Origin: Pleurodeles waltl
Lineage: Eukaryota > Chordata > Amphibia > Caudata > Salamandridae
Assembly (NCBI RefSeq): GCF_031143425.1
Contig: NW_027150005.1
Location: forward strand, 95,149 to 159,148
DNA length: 64,000 nt
Reading direction: 5' to 3'
In this document: in pieces, positions 48,601-63,400 of the stretch
How positions within the stretch are numbered: position 1 is the stretch's first letter
How the letters are laid out: every line of letters starts with the position of its first letter
Made by a program: the position numbers and the translations under genes
The notes under the pieces: generated by a model
Database searches by the model: none
Seen by the model: the letters and a program-made list of their open reading frames with translations, nothing else
Told to the model about the DNA's origin: nothing

Positions 48601-51525
48601 CAAAACTAGAGACCTAGGGGAATCCAAGATGGGGTGACTTGTGTGGTTCGGACCAGGTTCTGTTACCCAGAATCCTTTGCAAACCTCAAAATTTGGCTAA
48701 AAAAACACATGTTCCTCACATTTCTGTGGCAGAAAGTTCTGGAATCTGAGAGGAGCCACAAATTTCCTCCCACCCAGCGTTCCCCCACGTCTCCCGATAA
48801 AAATGATACCTCACTTGTGTGGGTAGGGCTAGCGCCCACGACAGGAAACGCCCCAAAGCGCAACGTGGACACATCCAAATTTTTTAAAGAAAACAGAGGT
48901 GTTTTTTGCAAAGTGCCTACCTGTAGATTTTGGCCTGTAGCTCAGCCGGCACCTAGGGAAACCTCCCAAACCTGTGCATTTCTGAACACTAGAGACATAG
49001 GGGAATCCAAGATGGGGTGACTTGTGTGGCTCGGACCAGGTTCTGTTACCCAGAATCCTTTGCAAACGTCAAAAATGTTTCTGGAATCTGAGAGGAGCCA
49101 CAAATTTCCTTCCACCCAGCGTTCCCCCACGTCTCCCGATAAAAATGATACCTCACTTGTGTGGGTAGGCCTAGCGCCCGCGGCAGGAAACGCCCCAAAG
49201 CGCAACGTGGACACATCCAATTTTTTGAAAGAAAACAGAGGTGTTTTTTGCAAAGTGCCTACCTGTAGATTTTGGCCTGTAGCTTAGCCGCCACCTAGGG
49301 AAACCTACCAAACCTGTGCATTTCTGAAAACTAGAGACCTAGGGGAATCCAAGATGGGGTGACTTGTGTGGCTCGGACCAGGTTCTGTTACCCAGAATCC
49401 TTTGCAAACCTCAAAATTTGGCTAAAAAAACACATGTTCCTCACATTTCTGTGGCAGAAAGTTCTGGAATCTGAGAGGAGCCACAAATTTCCTTCCACCC
49501 AGCGTTCCCCCACGTCTCCCGATAAAAATGATACCTCACTTGTGTGGGTAGGCCTAGCGCCCACGACAGGAAACGCCCCAAAGCGCAACGTGGACACATC
49601 CAAATTTTTGAAAGAAAACAGAGATGTTTTTTGCAAAGTGCCTACTTGTAGATTTTGGCCTGTAGCTCAGCCGCCACCTAGGTAAACCTACCAAACCTGT
49701 ACATTTCTCAAAACTAGAGACCTAGGGGAATCCAAGATGGGGTGACTTGTGTGGCTCGGACCAGGTTCTGTTACCCAGAATCCTTTGCAAACCTCAAAAT
49801 TTGGCTAAAAAACACATGTTCCTCACATTTCTGTGGCAGAAAGTTCTGGAATCTGAGAGGAGCCACAAATTTCCTCCCACCCAGCTTTCCCCCACGTCTC
49901 CCGATAAAAATGATACCTCACTTATGTGTGTAGGCCTAGCGCCCACGACAGGAAACGCCCCAAAGCGCAACGTGGACACATCCAAATTTTTTAAAGAAAA
50001 CAGAGGTGTTTTTTGCCAAGTGCCTACCTGTAGATTTTGGCCTGTAGCTCAGCCGGCACCTAGGGAAACCTACCAAACCTGTGCATTTCTGAAAACAAGA
50101 GACCTAGGGGAATCCAATATGGGGTGACTTGTGTGGCTCGGACCAGGTTCTGTTACCCAGAATCCTTTGCAAACCTCAAAATTTGGCTAAAAAAACACAT
50201 GTTCCTCACATTTCTGTGGCAGAAAGTTCTGGAATCTGAGAGGAGCCACAAATTTCCTTCCACCCAGCCTTCCTCCACGTGTCTCTATAAAAATGATACC
50301 TCACTTGTGTGGGTAGGCCTAGCGCTCGCGACAGGAAACGCCCCAAAGCGCAACGTGGACACATCCAATTTTTTGAAAGAAAACAGAGGTGTTTTTTGCA
50401 AAGTGCCTACCTGTAGATTTTGACCTGTAGCTTAGCCGCCACCTAGGGAAACCTACCAAGCCTGTGCATTTCTGAAAACTAGAGACCTTGGGGAATCCAA
50501 GATGGGGTGACTTGTGTGGCTCGGACCAAGTTTTGTTACCCAGAATCCTTTGCAAACCTCAAAAATTTTCTGGAATCTGAGAGGAGCCACAAATTTCCTT
50601 CCACACCGGGCGTTCCCCCACGTCTCCCGATAAAAATGATACCTCACTTGTGTGGGTAGGCCTAGCGCCCGCGACAGGAAACGCCCCAAAGCGCAACGTG
50701 GACACATCCAAATTTTTGAAAGAAAACAGAGGTGTTTTTTTGCAAAGTGCCTACCTGTAGATTTTGGCCTGTAGCTCAGCCGGCACCTAGGGAAACCTAC
50801 CAAACCTGTGCATTTTTGAAAACTAGAGACATAGGGGAATCCAAGATGGGGTGACTTGTGTGGCTCGGACCAGGTTCTGTTACCCAGAATCCTTTGCAAA
50901 CCTCAAAATTTGGCTAAAAAAACACATGTTCCTCACATTTCTGTGGCAGAAAGTTCTGGAATCTGAGAGGAGCCACAAATTTCCTTCCACCCAGCGTTCC
51001 CCCACGTCTCCCGATAAAAATGATACCTCACTTGTGTGGGTAGGCCTAGCGCCCGCGACAGGAAACGCCCCAAACCGCAACGTGGACACATCCAATTTTT
51101 TGAAAGAAAACAGAGGTGTTTTTTGCAAAGTGCCTACCTGTAGATTTTGGCCTGTAGCTCAGCCGGCACCTAGGGAAACCTACCAAACCTGTGCATTTCT
51201 GAACACTAGAGACCTAGGGAATCCAAGATGGGGTGACTTGTGTGGCTCAGACCAGGTTCTGTTACCCAGAATCCTTTGCAAACCTCAAAAATGTTTCTGG
51301 AATCTGAGAGGAGCCACAAATTTCCTTCCACCCAGCGTTCCCCCACGTCTCCCGATAAAAATGATACCTCACTTGTGTGGGTAGGCCTAGCGACCACAAC
51401 AGGAAACGCCCCAAAGCGCAACATGGACATATCCAAATTTTTGAAAGAAAACAGAGGTGTTTTTTGCAAAGTGCCTACCTGTAGATTTTGGCCTGTAGCT
51501 CAGCCGCCACCTAGGGAAACCTAGA
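42626..51525 (+). repeat. Large higher-order unit, copy 1 (~8.9 kb)
   Basis: Monomers from about 42630 reappear in the same order 8900-8904 bp downstream: 43395 at 52296, 44122 at 53023, 44846 at 53747, 45612 at 54513, 47485 at 56386 and 49359 at 58260. The last ~2.2 kb (49359-51520) is itself a copy of the unit's beginning (42630-44800) at an offset of 6729 bp. The unit ends at a truncated monomer (51233-51529). Confidence 0.85.
43778..44121 (+). repeat. Variant short monomer with CCACACCGGGCG insertion
   Basis: This 344-bp monomer joins CTCAAAAATTTTCTGGAATC and carries CCACACCGGGCGTTCCC where others read CCACCCAGCGTTCCC, plus a seventh T in the T-run near 44011. The same variant recurs near 50507, 52679, 59409 and 61581, which makes it a useful marker for tracking larger duplications. 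Confidence 0.85.
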
Positions 51526-51529
51526 TGGG
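51233..51529 (+). repeat. 297-bp truncated junction monomer
   Basis: This 342-type monomer has lost a further 45 bp at its end, so GAAACCTACC...AGATGGGG becomes GAAACCTAGATGGGG. The same object recurs at 60135-60431. It marks a recombination join between higher-order units. Confidence 0.9.
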
Positions 51530-54500
51530 GTGACTTGTGTGGCTCGGACCAGGTTCTGTTACCCAGAATCCTTTGCAAACCTCAAAATTTGGCTAAAAAA
51601 ACACATGTTCCTCACATTTCTGTGGCAGAAAGTTCTGGAATCTGAGAGGAGCCACAAATTTCCTTCCACCCAGCGTTCCCCCACGTCTCCCGATAAAAAT
51701 GATACCTCACTTGTGTGGGTAGGCCTAGCGCCCAGGACAGGAAACGCCCCAAAGCGCAACGTGGACACATCCAAATTTTTGAAAGAAAACAGAGATGTTT
51801 TTTGCAAAGTGCCTACTTGTAGATTTTGGCCTGTAGCTCAGCCGCCACCTAGGTAAACCTACCAAACCTGTACATTTCTCAAAACTAGAGACCTAGGGGA
51901 ATCCAAGATGGGGTGACTTGTGTGGCTCGGACCAGGTTCTGTTACCCAGAATCCTTTGCAAACCTCAAAATTTGGCTAAAAAAACACATGTTCCTCACAT
52001 TTCTGTGGCAGAAAGTTCTGGAATCTGAGAGGAGCCACAAATTTCCTCCCACCCAGCTTTCCCCCACGTCTCCCGATAAAAATGATACCTCACTTATGTG
52101 TGTAGGCCTAGCGCCCACGACAGGAAACGCCCCAAAGCGCAACGTGGACACATCCAAATTTTTTAAAGAAAACAGAGGTGTTTTTTGCAAAGTGCCTACC
52201 TGTAGATTTTGGCCTGTAGCTCAGCCGGCACCTAGGGAAACCTACCAAACCTGTGCATTTCTGAAAACAAGAGACCTAGGGGAATCCAATATGGGGTGAC
52301 TTGTGTGGCTCGGACCAGGTTCTGTTACCCAGAATCCTTTGCAAACCTCAAAATTTGGCTAAAAAAACACATGTTCCTCACATTTCTGTGGCAGAAAGTT
52401 CTGGAATCTGAGAGGAGCCACAAATTTCCTTCCACCCAGCCTTCCTCCACGTGTCTCTATAAAAATGATACCTCACTTGTGTGGGTAGGCCTAGCGCTCG
52501 CGACAGGAAACGCCCCAAAGCGCAACGTGGACACATCCAATTTTTTGAAAGAAAACAGAGGTGTTTTTTGCAAAGTGCCTACCTGTAGATTTTGACCTGT
52601 AGCTTAGCCGCCACCTAGGGAAACCTACCAAGCCTGTGCATTTCTGAAAACTAGAGACCTTGGGGAATCCAAGATGGGGTGACTTGTGTGGCTCGGACCA
52701 AGTTTTGTTACCCAGAATCCTTTGCAAACCTCAAAAAATTTCTGGAATCTGAGAGGAGCCACAAATTTCCTTCCACACCGGGCGTTCCCCCACATCTCCC
52801 GATAAAAATGATACCTCACTTGTGTGGGTAGGCCTAGCGCCCGCGACAGGAAACGCCCCAAAGCGCAACGTGGACACATCCAAATTTTTGAAAGAAAACA
52901 GAGGTGTTTTTTTGCAAAGTGCCTACCTGTAGATTTTGGCCTGTAGCTCAGCCGGCACCTAGGGAAACCTACCAAACCTGTGCATTTTTGAAAACTAGAG
53001 ACATAGGGGAATCCAAGATGGGGTGACTTGTGTGGCTCGGACCAGGTTCTGTTACCCAGAATCCTTTGCAAACCTCAAAATTTGGCTAAAAAAACACATG
53101 TACCTCACATTTCTGTGGCAGAAAGTTCTGGAATCTGAGAGGAGCCACAAATTTCCTTCCACCCAGCGTTCCCCCACGTCTCCCGATAAAAATGATACCT
53201 CACTTGTGTGGGTAGGCCTAGCGCCCGCGACAGGAAACGCCCCAAACCGCAACGTGGACACATCCAATTTTTTGAAAGAAAACAGAGGTGTTTTTTGCAA
53301 AGTGCCTACCTGTAGATTTTGGCCTGTAGCTCAGCCGGCACCTAGGGAAACCTACCAAACCTGTGCATTTCTGAACACTAGAGACCTAGGGAATCCAAGA
53401 TGGGGTGACTTGTGTGGCTCGGACCAGGTTCTGTTACCCAGAATCCTTTGCAAACCTCAAAAATGTTTCTGGAATCTGAGAGGAGCCACAAATTTCCTTC
53501 CACCCAGCGTTCCCCCACGTCTCCCGATAAAAATGATACCTCACTTGTGTGGGTAGGCCTAGCGCCCACAACAGGAAACGCCCCAAAGCGCAACATGGAC
53601 ATATCCAAATTTTTTAAAGAAAACAGAGGTGTTTTTTGCAAAGTGCCTACCTGTAGATTTTGGCCTGTAGCTCAGCCGCCACCTAGGGAAACCTACCAAA
53701 CTTGTGCATTTCTGAAAACTAGAGACCTAGGGGAATCCAAGATGGGGTGACTTGTGTGGCTCGGACCAGGTTCTGTTACCCAGAATCCTTTGCAAACCTC
53801 AAAATTTGGCTAAAAAAACAGATGTTCCTCACATTTCTGTGGCAGAAAGTTCTGAAATCTGTGAGGAGCCACAAATTTCCTTCGACCCAGCGTTCCCCCA
53901 CGTCTCCCGATAAAAATGATACCTCACTTGTGTGGGTAGGCCTAGCGCCCACGACAGGAAACGCCCCAAAGCTCATCGTGGACACATCCAAGTTTTTGAA
54001 AGAAAGCAGAGGTGTTTTTTGCAAAGTGCCTACCTGTAGATGTTGGCCTGTAGCTCAGCCAGCACCTAGGGAAACCTACCAAACCTGTGCATTTCTGAAA
54101 ACTAGAGACCTAGGGGAATCCAAGATGGGGTGACTTGTGTGGCTCGGACCAGGTTCTGTTACCCAGAATCCTTTGCAAACCTCAAAAGTTGGCTAAAAAA
54201 ACACATGTTCCTCACATTTCTGTGGCAGAACGTTCTGGAATCTGAGCGGAGCCACAAATTTCCTTCCACCCAGCGTTCCCCTACGTCTCCCAATAAAAAT
54301 GATACCTCACTTGTGTGGTTAGGCCTAGCGCCCGCAACAGGAAACGCCCCAAAGCGCAATGTGGACACATCCAAATTTTTTAAAGAAAACAGAGGTGTTT
54401 TTTGCAAAGTGCCTACCTGTAGATTTTGGCCTGTAGCTCAGCCGGCACCTAGGGAAACCTACCAAACCTGTGCATTTCTGAAAACTAGAGACCTAGGGGA

Positions 54501-57500
54501 ATCCAAGATGGGGTAACTTGTGTGGCTCAGACCAGGTTCTGTTACCCAGAATCCTTTGCAAACCTCAAAATTTGGCTAAAAAAACACATGTTCCTCACAT
54601 TTCTATGGCAGAAAGTTCTGGAATCTGAGAAGAGCCACAAATTTCCTTCCACCCAGCGTTCCCCCACGTCTCCCGATAAAAATGATACCTCACTTGTGTG
54701 GGTAGGCCTAGCGCCCGCGACAGGAAACGCCCCAAAGCACAACGTGTACACATCCACATTTTTGAAAGAAAACAGAGGTGTTTTTTGCAAAGTGCCTACC
54801 TGTAGATTTTGGCCTGTAGCTCAGCCGGCACCTAGGGAAACCTACCAAACCTGTGCATTTCTCAAAACTAGAGACCTAGGGGAATCCAAGATGGGGTGAT
54901 TTGTGTGGCTCGGACCAGGTTCTGTTACCCAGAATCCTTTGCAAACCTCAAAATTTGGCTAAAAAACACATGTTCCTCACATTTCTGTGGCAGAAAGTTC
55001 TGAAATCTGTGAGGAGCCACAAATTTCCTTCCACCCAGCGTTCCCCCACGTCTCCCGATAAAAATGATACCTCACTTGTGTGGGTAGGCCTAGCGCCCAC
55101 GACAGGAAACGCCCCAAAACGCAACGTGGACACATCCAAATTTTTGAAAGAAAACAGAGGTGTTTTTTGCAAAGTGCCTACCTGTAGAATTTGGCCTGTA
55201 GCTCAGCCGGCACCTAGGGAAACCTACCAAACCTGTGCATTTCTGAAAACTAGAGACCTAGGGGAATCCAAGATAGGGTGACTTGTGTGGCTCGGACCAG
55301 GTTCTGTTACCCAGAATCCTTTGCAAACCTCAAACTTTGGCTAAAAAAACACATGTTCCTCACATTTCTGTGGCAGAAAGTTCTGATATCTGAGAGGAGC
55401 CACAAATTTCCTTCCACCCAGCGTTCCCCCACGTCTCCCGATAAAAATGATACCTCACTTGTGTGGGTAGGCCTAGCACCCGCAACAGGAAATGCCCCAA
55501 AGCGCAACGTGGACACATCCAAATTTTTGAAAGAAAACAGAGGTGTTTTTTGCAAAGTGCCTACCTGTAGATTTTGGCCTGTAGCTCAGCCGGCACCTAG
55601 GGAAACCTACCAAACCTGTGCATTTCTCAAAACTAGAGACCTAGGGGAATCCAAGATGGGGTGACTTGTGTGGCTCGGACCAGGTTCTGTTACCCAGAAT
55701 CCTTTGCAAACCTCAAAATTTGGCTAAAAAAACACATGTTCCTCACATTTCTGTGGCAAAAAGTTCTGGAATCTGAGAGGAGCCACAAATTTCCTCCCAC
55801 CCAGCGTTCCCCCACGTCTCCCGATAAAAATGATACCTCACTTGTGTGGGTAGGCCTAGCGTCCACGACAGGAAACGCTCCAAAGCGCAACGTGGACACA
55901 TCCAAATTTTTGAAAGAAAACAGAGATGTTTTTTGCAAAGTGCCTACCTGTAGATTTTGGCCTGTAGCTCAGCCGGCACCTAGGGAAACCTACCAAACCT
56001 GTGCATTTCTGAACACTAGAGACCTAGGGGAATCCAAGATGGGGTGACTTGTGTGGCTCGGACCAGGTTCTGTTACCCAGAATCCTTTGCAAACCTCAAA
56101 AAATTTTCTGGAATCTGAGAGGAGCCACAAATTTCCTTCCACCCAGCGTTCCCCCACGTCTCCCGATAAAAATGGTACCTCACTTGTGTGGGTAGGCCTA
56201 GCGCCCGCGACAGGAAACGCCCCAAAGCGCAACGTGGACACATTCAAATTTTTGAAAGAAAACAGAGGTGTTTTTTGCAAAGTGCCTACCTGTAGATTTT
56301 GGCCTGTAGCTCAGCCGCCACCTAGGTAAACCTACCAAACCTGTGCATTTCTGAAAACTAGAGACCTAGGGGAATCCAAGATGGGGTGACTTGTGTGGCT
56401 CGGACCAGGTTCTGTTACCCAGAATCCTTTGCAAACCTCAAAATTTGGCTAAAAAAACACATGTTCCTCAAATTTCTGTGGCAGAAAGTTCTGGAATCTG
56501 AGAGGAGCCACAAATTTCCTTTCACCCAGCGTTCCCCCACGTCTCCCGATAAAAATGATACCTCACTTGTGTGGGTAGGCCTAGCGCCCACGACAGGAAA
56601 CGCCCCTAAGCGCAACTTGGACACATCCAAAATTTTGAAAGAAAACACAGATGTTTTTTGCAAAGTGCCTACTTGTAGATTTTGGCCTGTAGCTCAGCCG
56701 CCACCTAGGTAAACCTACCAAACCTGTGCATTTCTCAAAACTAGAGACCTAGGGGAATCCAAGATGGGGTGACTTGTGTGGCTCGGACCAGGTTCTGTTA
56801 CCCAGAATCCTTTGCAAACCTCAAAATTTGGCTAAAAAAACACATGTTCCTCACATTTCTGTGGCAGAAAGTTCTGGAATCTGAGAGGAGCCACAAATTT
56901 CCTCCCACCCAGCGTTCCCCCACGTCTCCCGATAAAAATGATACCTCACTTGTGTGGGTAGGCCTAGCGCCCACGACAGGAAACGCCCCTAAGCGCAACG
57001 TGGACACATCCAAATTTTTGAAAGAAAACAGAGATGTTTTTTGCAAAGTGCCTACTTGTAGATTTTGGCCTGTAGCTCAGCCGCCACCTAGGTAAACCTA
57101 CCAAACCTGTACATTTCTCAAAACTAGAGACCTAGGGGAATCCAAGATGGGGTGACTTGTGTGGCTCGGACCAGGTTCTGTTACCCAGAATCCTTTGCAA
57201 ACCTCAAAATTTGGCTAAAAAAACACATGTTCCTCACATTTCTGTGGCAGAAAGTTCTGGAATCTGAGAGGAGCCACAAATTTCCTTCCACCCAGCGTTC
57301 CCCCACGTCACCCGATAAAAATGATACCTCACTTGTGTGGGTAGGCCTAGCGCCCACGACAGGAAACGCCCCTAAGCGCAACGTGGACACATCCAAATTT
57401 TTGAAAGAAAACAGAGGTGTTTTTTGCAAAGTGCCTACCTGTAGATTTTGGCCTGTAGCTCAGCCGGCACCTAGGGAAACCTACCAAACCTGTGCATTTC

Positions 57501-60427
57501 TCAAAACTAGAGACCTAGGGGAATCCAAGATGGGGTGACTTGTGTGGTTCGGACCAGGTTCTGTTACCCAGAATCCTTTGCAAACCTCAAAATTTGGCTA
57601 AAAAAACACATGTTCCTCACATTTCTGTGGCAGAAAGTTCTGGAATCTGAGAGGAGCCACAAATTTCCTCCCACCCAGCGTTCCCCCACGTCTCCCGATA
57701 AAAATGATACCTCACTTGTGTGGGTAGGGCTAGCGCCCACGACAGGAAACGCCCCAAAGCGCAACGTGGACACATCCAAATTTTTTAAAGAAAACAGAGG
57801 TGTTTTTTGCAAAGTGCCTACCTGTAGATTTTGGCCTGTAGCTCAGCCGGCACCTAGGGAAACCTCCCAAACCTATGCATTTCTGAACACTAGAGACATA
57901 GGGGAATCCAAGATGGGGTGACTTGTGTGGCTCGGACCAGGTTCTGTTACCCAGAATCCTTTGCAAACGTCAAAAATGTTTCTGGAATCTGAGAGGAGCC
58001 ACAAATTTCCTTCCACCCAGCGTTCCCCCACGTCTCCCGATAAAAATGATACCTCACTTGTGTGGGTAGGCCTAGCGCCCGCGGCAGGAAACGCCCCAAA
58101 GCGCAACGTGGACACATCCAATTTTTTGAAAGAAAACAGAGGTGTTTTTTGCAAAGTGCCTACCTGTAGATTTTGGCCTGTAGCTTAGCCGCCACCTAGG
58201 GAAACCTACCAAACCTGTGCATTTCTGAAAACTAGAGACCTAGGGGAATCCAAGATGGGGTGACTTGTGTGGCTCGGACCAGGTTCTGTTACCCAGAATC
58301 CTTTGCAAACCTCAAAATTTGGCTAAAAAAACACATGTTCCTCACATTTCTGTGGCAGAAAGTTCTGGAATCTGAGAGGAGCCACAAATTTCCTTCCACC
58401 CAGCGTTCCCCCACGTCTCCCGATAAAAATGATACCTCACTTGTGTGGGTAGGCCTAGCGCCCACGACAGGAAACGCCCCAAAGCGCAACGTGGACACAT
58501 CCAAATTTTTGAAAGAAAACAGAGATGTTTTTTGCAAAGTGCCTACTTGTAGATTTTGGCCTGTAGCTCAGCCGCCACCTAGGTAAACCTACCAAACCTG
58601 TACATTTCTCAAAACTAGAGACCTAGGGGAATCCAAGATGGGGTGACTTGTGTGGCTCGGACCAGGTTCTGTTACCCAGAATCCTTTGCAAACCTCAAAA
58701 TTTGGCTAAAAAAACACATGTTCCTCACATTTCTGTGGCAGAAAGTTCTGGAATCTGAGAGGAGCCACAAATTTCCTCCCACCCAGCTTTCCCCCACGTC
58801 TCCCGATAAAAATGATACCTCACTTATGTGTGTAGGCCTAGCGCCCACGAAAGGAAACGCCCCAAAGCGCAACGTGGACACATCCAAATTTTTTAAAGAA
58901 AACAGAGGTGTTTTTTGCCAAGTGCCTACCTGTAGATTTTGGCCTGTAGCTCAGCCGGCACCTAGGGAAACCTACCAAACCTGTGCATTTCTGAAAACAA
59001 GAGACCTAGGGGAATCCAATATGGGGTGACTTGTGTGGCTCGGACCAGGTTCTGTTACCCAGAATCCTTTGCAAACCTCAAAATTTGGCTAAAAAAACAC
59101 ATGTTCCTCACATTTCTGTGGCAGAAAGTTCTGGAATCTGAGAGGAGCCACAAATTTCCTTCCACCCAGCCTTCCTCCACGTGTCTCTATAAAAATGATA
59201 CCTCACTTGTGTGGGTAGGCCTAGCGCTCGCGACAGGAAACGCCCCAAAGCGCAACGTGGACACATCCAATTTTTTGAAAGAAAACAGAGGTGTTTTTTG
59301 CAAAGTGCCTACCTGTAGATTTTGACCTGTAGCTTAGCCGCCACCTAGGGAAACCTACCAAGCCTGTGCATTTCTGAAAACTAGAGACCTTGGGGAATCC
59401 AAGATGGGGTGACTTGTGTGGCTCGGACCAAGTTTTGTTACCCAGAATCCTTTGCAAACCTCAAAAATTTTCTGGAATCTGAGAGGAGCCACAAATTTCC
59501 TTCCACACCGGGCGTTCCCCCACGTCTCCCGATAAAAATGATACCTCACTTGTGTGGGTAGGCCTAGCGCCCGCGACAGGAAACGCCCCAAAGCGCAACG
59601 TGGACACATCCAAATTTTTGAAAGAAAACAGAGGTGTTTTTTTGCAAAGTGCCTACCTGTAGATTTTGGCCTGTAGCTCAGCCGGCACCTAGGGAAACCT
59701 ACCAAACCTGTGCATTTTTGAAAACTAGAGACATAGGGGAATCCAAGATGGGGTGACTTGTGTGGCTCGGACCAGGTTCTGTTACCCAGAATCCTTTGCA
59801 AACCTCAAAATTTGGCTAAAAAAACACATGTTCCTCACATTTCTGTGGCAGAAAGTTCTGGAATCTGAGAGGAGCCACAAATTTCCTTCCACCCAGCGTT
59901 CCCCCACGTCTCCCGATAAAAATGATACCTCACTTGTGTGGGTAGGCCTAGCGCCCGCGACAGGAAACGCCCCAAACCGCAACGTGGACACATCCAATTT
60001 TTTGAAAGAAAACAGAGGTGTTTTTTGCAAAGTGCCTACCTGTAGATTTTGGCCTGTAGCTCAGCCGGCACCTAGGGAAACCTACCAAACCTGTGCATTT
60101 CTGAACACTAGAGACCTAGGGAATCCAAGATGGGGTGACTTGTGTGGCTCAGACCAGGTTCTGTTACCCAGAATCCTTTGCAAACCTCAAAAATGTTTCT
60201 GGAATCTGAGAGGAGCCACAAATTTCCTTCCACCCAGCGTTCCCCCACGTCTCCCGATAAAAATGATACCTCACTTGTGTGGGTAGGCCTAGCGACCACA
60301 ACAGGAAACGCCCCAAAGCGCAACATGGACATATCCAAATTTTTGAAAGAAAACAGAGGTGTTTTTTGCAAAGTGCCTACCTGTAGATTTTGGCCTGTAG
60401 CTCAGCCGCCACCTAGGGAAACCTAGA
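51526..60427 (+). repeat. Large higher-order unit, copy 2 (~8.9 kb)
   Basis: This unit begins at the truncated-monomer join GAAACCTAGATGGGG (about 51516-51530) and ends at the identical join near 60418-60432. It repeats the content of 42626-51525 with few differences, such as the ATGTACCTCAC variant in its 53023 monomer and GGAAACGCTCC near 55870. Confidence 0.85.
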
Positions 60428-63400
60428 TGGGGTGACTTGTGTGGCTCGGACCAGGTTCTGTTACCCAGAATCCTTTGCAAACCTCAAAATTTGGCTAAAA
60501 AAACACATGTTCCTCACATTTCTGTGGCAGAAAGTTCTGGAATCTGAGAGGAGCCACAAATTTCCTTCCACCCAGCGTTCCCCCACGTCTCCCGATAAAA
60601 ATGATACCTCACTTGTGTGGGTAGGCCTAGCGCCCAGGACAGGAAACGCCCCAAAGCGCAACGTGGACACATCCAAATTTTTGAAAGAAAACAGAGATGT
60701 TTTTTGCAAAGTGCCTACTTGTAGATTTTGGCCTGTAGCTCAGCCGCCACCTAGGTAAACCTACCAAACCTGTACATTTCTCAAAACTAGAGACCTAGGG
60801 GAATCCAAGATGGGGTGACTTGTGTGGCTCGGACCAGGTTCTGTTACCCAGAATCCTTTGCAAACCTCAAAATTTGGCTAAAAAAACACATGTTCCTCAC
60901 ATTTCTGTGGCAGAAAGTTCTGGAATCTGAGAGGAGCCACAAATTTCCTCCCACCCAGCTTTCCCCCACGTCTCCCGATAAAAATGATACCTCACTTATG
61001 TGTGTAGGCCTAGCGCCCACGACAGGAAACGCCCCAAAGCGCAACGTGGACACATCCAAATTTTTTAAAGAAAACAGAGGTGTTTTTTGCAAAGTGCCTA
61101 CCTGTAGATTTTGGCCTGTAGCTCAGCCGGCACCTAGGGAAACCTACCAAACCTGTGCATTTCTGAAAACAAGAGACCTAGGGGAATCCAATATGGGGTG
61201 ACTTGTGTGGCTCGGACCAGGTTCTGTTACCCAGAATCCTTTGCAAACCTCAAAATTTGGCTAAAAAAACACATGTTCCTCACATTTCTGTGGCAGAAAG
61301 TTCTGGAATCTGAGAGGAGCCACAAATTTCCTTCCACCCAGCCTTCCTCCACGTGTCTCTATAAAAATGATACCTCACTTGTGTGGGTAGGCCTAGCGCT
61401 CGCGACAGGAAACGCCCCAAAGCGCAACGTGGACACATCCAATTTTTTGAAAGAAAACAGAGGTGTTTTTTGCAAAGTGCCTACCTGTAGATTTTGACCT
61501 GTAGCTTAGCCGCCACCTAGGGAAACCTACCAAGCCTGTGCATTTCTGAAAACTAGAGACCTTGGGGAATCCAAGATGGGGTGACTTGTGTGGCTCGGAC
61601 CAAGTTTTGTTACCCAGAATCCTTTGCAAACCTCAAAAAATTTCTGGAATCTGAGAGGAGCCACAAATTTCCTTCCACACCGGGCGTTCCCCCACATCTC
61701 CCGATAAAAATGATACCTCACTTGTGTGGGTAGGCCTAGCGCCCGCGACAGGAAACGCCCCAAAGCGCAACGTGGACACATCCAAATTTTTGAAAGAAAA
61801 CAGAGGTGTTTTTTTGCAAAGTGCCTACCTGTAGATTTTGGCCTGTAGCTCAGCCGGCACCTAGGGAAACCTACCAAACCTGTGCATTTTTGAAAAACTA
61901 GAGACATAGGGGAATCCAAGATGGGGTGACTTGTGTGGCTCGGACCAGGTTCTGTTACCCAGAATCCTTTGCAAACCTCAAAATTTGGCTAAAAAAACAC
62001 ATGTACCTCACATTTCTGTGGCAGAAAGTTCTGGAATCTGAGAGGAGCCACAAATTTCCTTCCACCCAGCGTTCCCCCACGTCTCCCGATAAAAATGATA
62101 CCTCACTTGTGTGGGTAGGCCTAGCGCCCGCGACAGGAAACGCCCCAAACCGCAACGTGGACACATCCAATTTTTTGAAAGAAAACAGAGGTGTTTTTTG
62201 CAAAGTGCCTACCTGTAGATTTTGGCCTGTAGCTCAGCCGGCACCTAGGGAAACCTACCAAACCTGTGCATTTCTGAACACTAGAGACCTAGGGAATCCA
62301 AGATGGGGTGACTTGTGTGGCTCGGACCAGGTTCTGTTACCCAGAATCCTTTGCAAACCTCAAAAATGTTTCTGGAATCTGAGAGGAGCCACAAATTTCC
62401 TTCCACCCAGCGTTCCCCCACGTCTCCCGATAAAAATGATACCTCACTTGTGTGGGTAGGCCTAGCGCCCACAACAGGAAACGCCCCAAAGCGCAACATG
62501 GACATATCCAAATTTTTTAAAGAAAACAGAGGTGTTTTTTGCAAAGTGCCTACCTGTAGATTTTGGCCTGTAGCTCAGCCGCCACCTAGGGAAACCTACC
62601 AAACTTGTGCATTTCTGAAAACTAGAGACCTAGGGGAATCCAAGATGGGGTGACTTGTGTGGCTCGGACCAGGTTCTGTTACCCAGAATCCTTTGCAAAC
62701 CTCAAAATTTGGCTAAAAAAACAGATGTTCCTCACATTTCTGTGGCAGAAAGTTCTGAAATCTGTGAGGAGCCACAAATTTCCTTCGACCCAGCGTTCCC
62801 CCACGTCTCCCGATAAAAATGATACCTCACTTGTGTGGGTAGGCCTAGCGCCCACGACAGGAAACGCCCCAAAGCTCATCGTGGACACATCCAAGTTTTT
62901 GAAAGAAAGCAGAGGTGTTTTTTGCAAAGTGCCTACCTGTAGATGTTGGCCTGTAGCTCAGCCAGCACCTAGGGAAACCTACCAAACCTGTGCATTTCTG
63001 AAAACTAGAGACCTAGGGGAATCCAAGATGGGGTGACTTGTGTGGCTCGGACCAGGTTCTGTTACCCAGAATCCTTTGCAAACCTCAAAAGTTGGCTAAA
63101 AAAAACACATGTTCCTCACATTTCTGTGGCAGAACGTTCTGGAATCTGAGCGGAGCCACAAATTTCCTTCCACCCAGCGTTCCCCTACGTCTCCCAATAA
63201 AAATGATACCTCACTTGTGTGGTTAGGCCTAGCGCCCGCAACAGGAAACGCCCCAAAGCGCAATGTGGACACATCCAAATTTTTTAAAGAAAACAGAGGT
63301 GTTTTTTGCAAAGTGCCTACCTGTAGATTTTGGCCTGTAGCTCAGCCGGCACCTAGGGAAACCTACCAAACCTGTGCATTTCTGAAAACTAGAGACCTAG

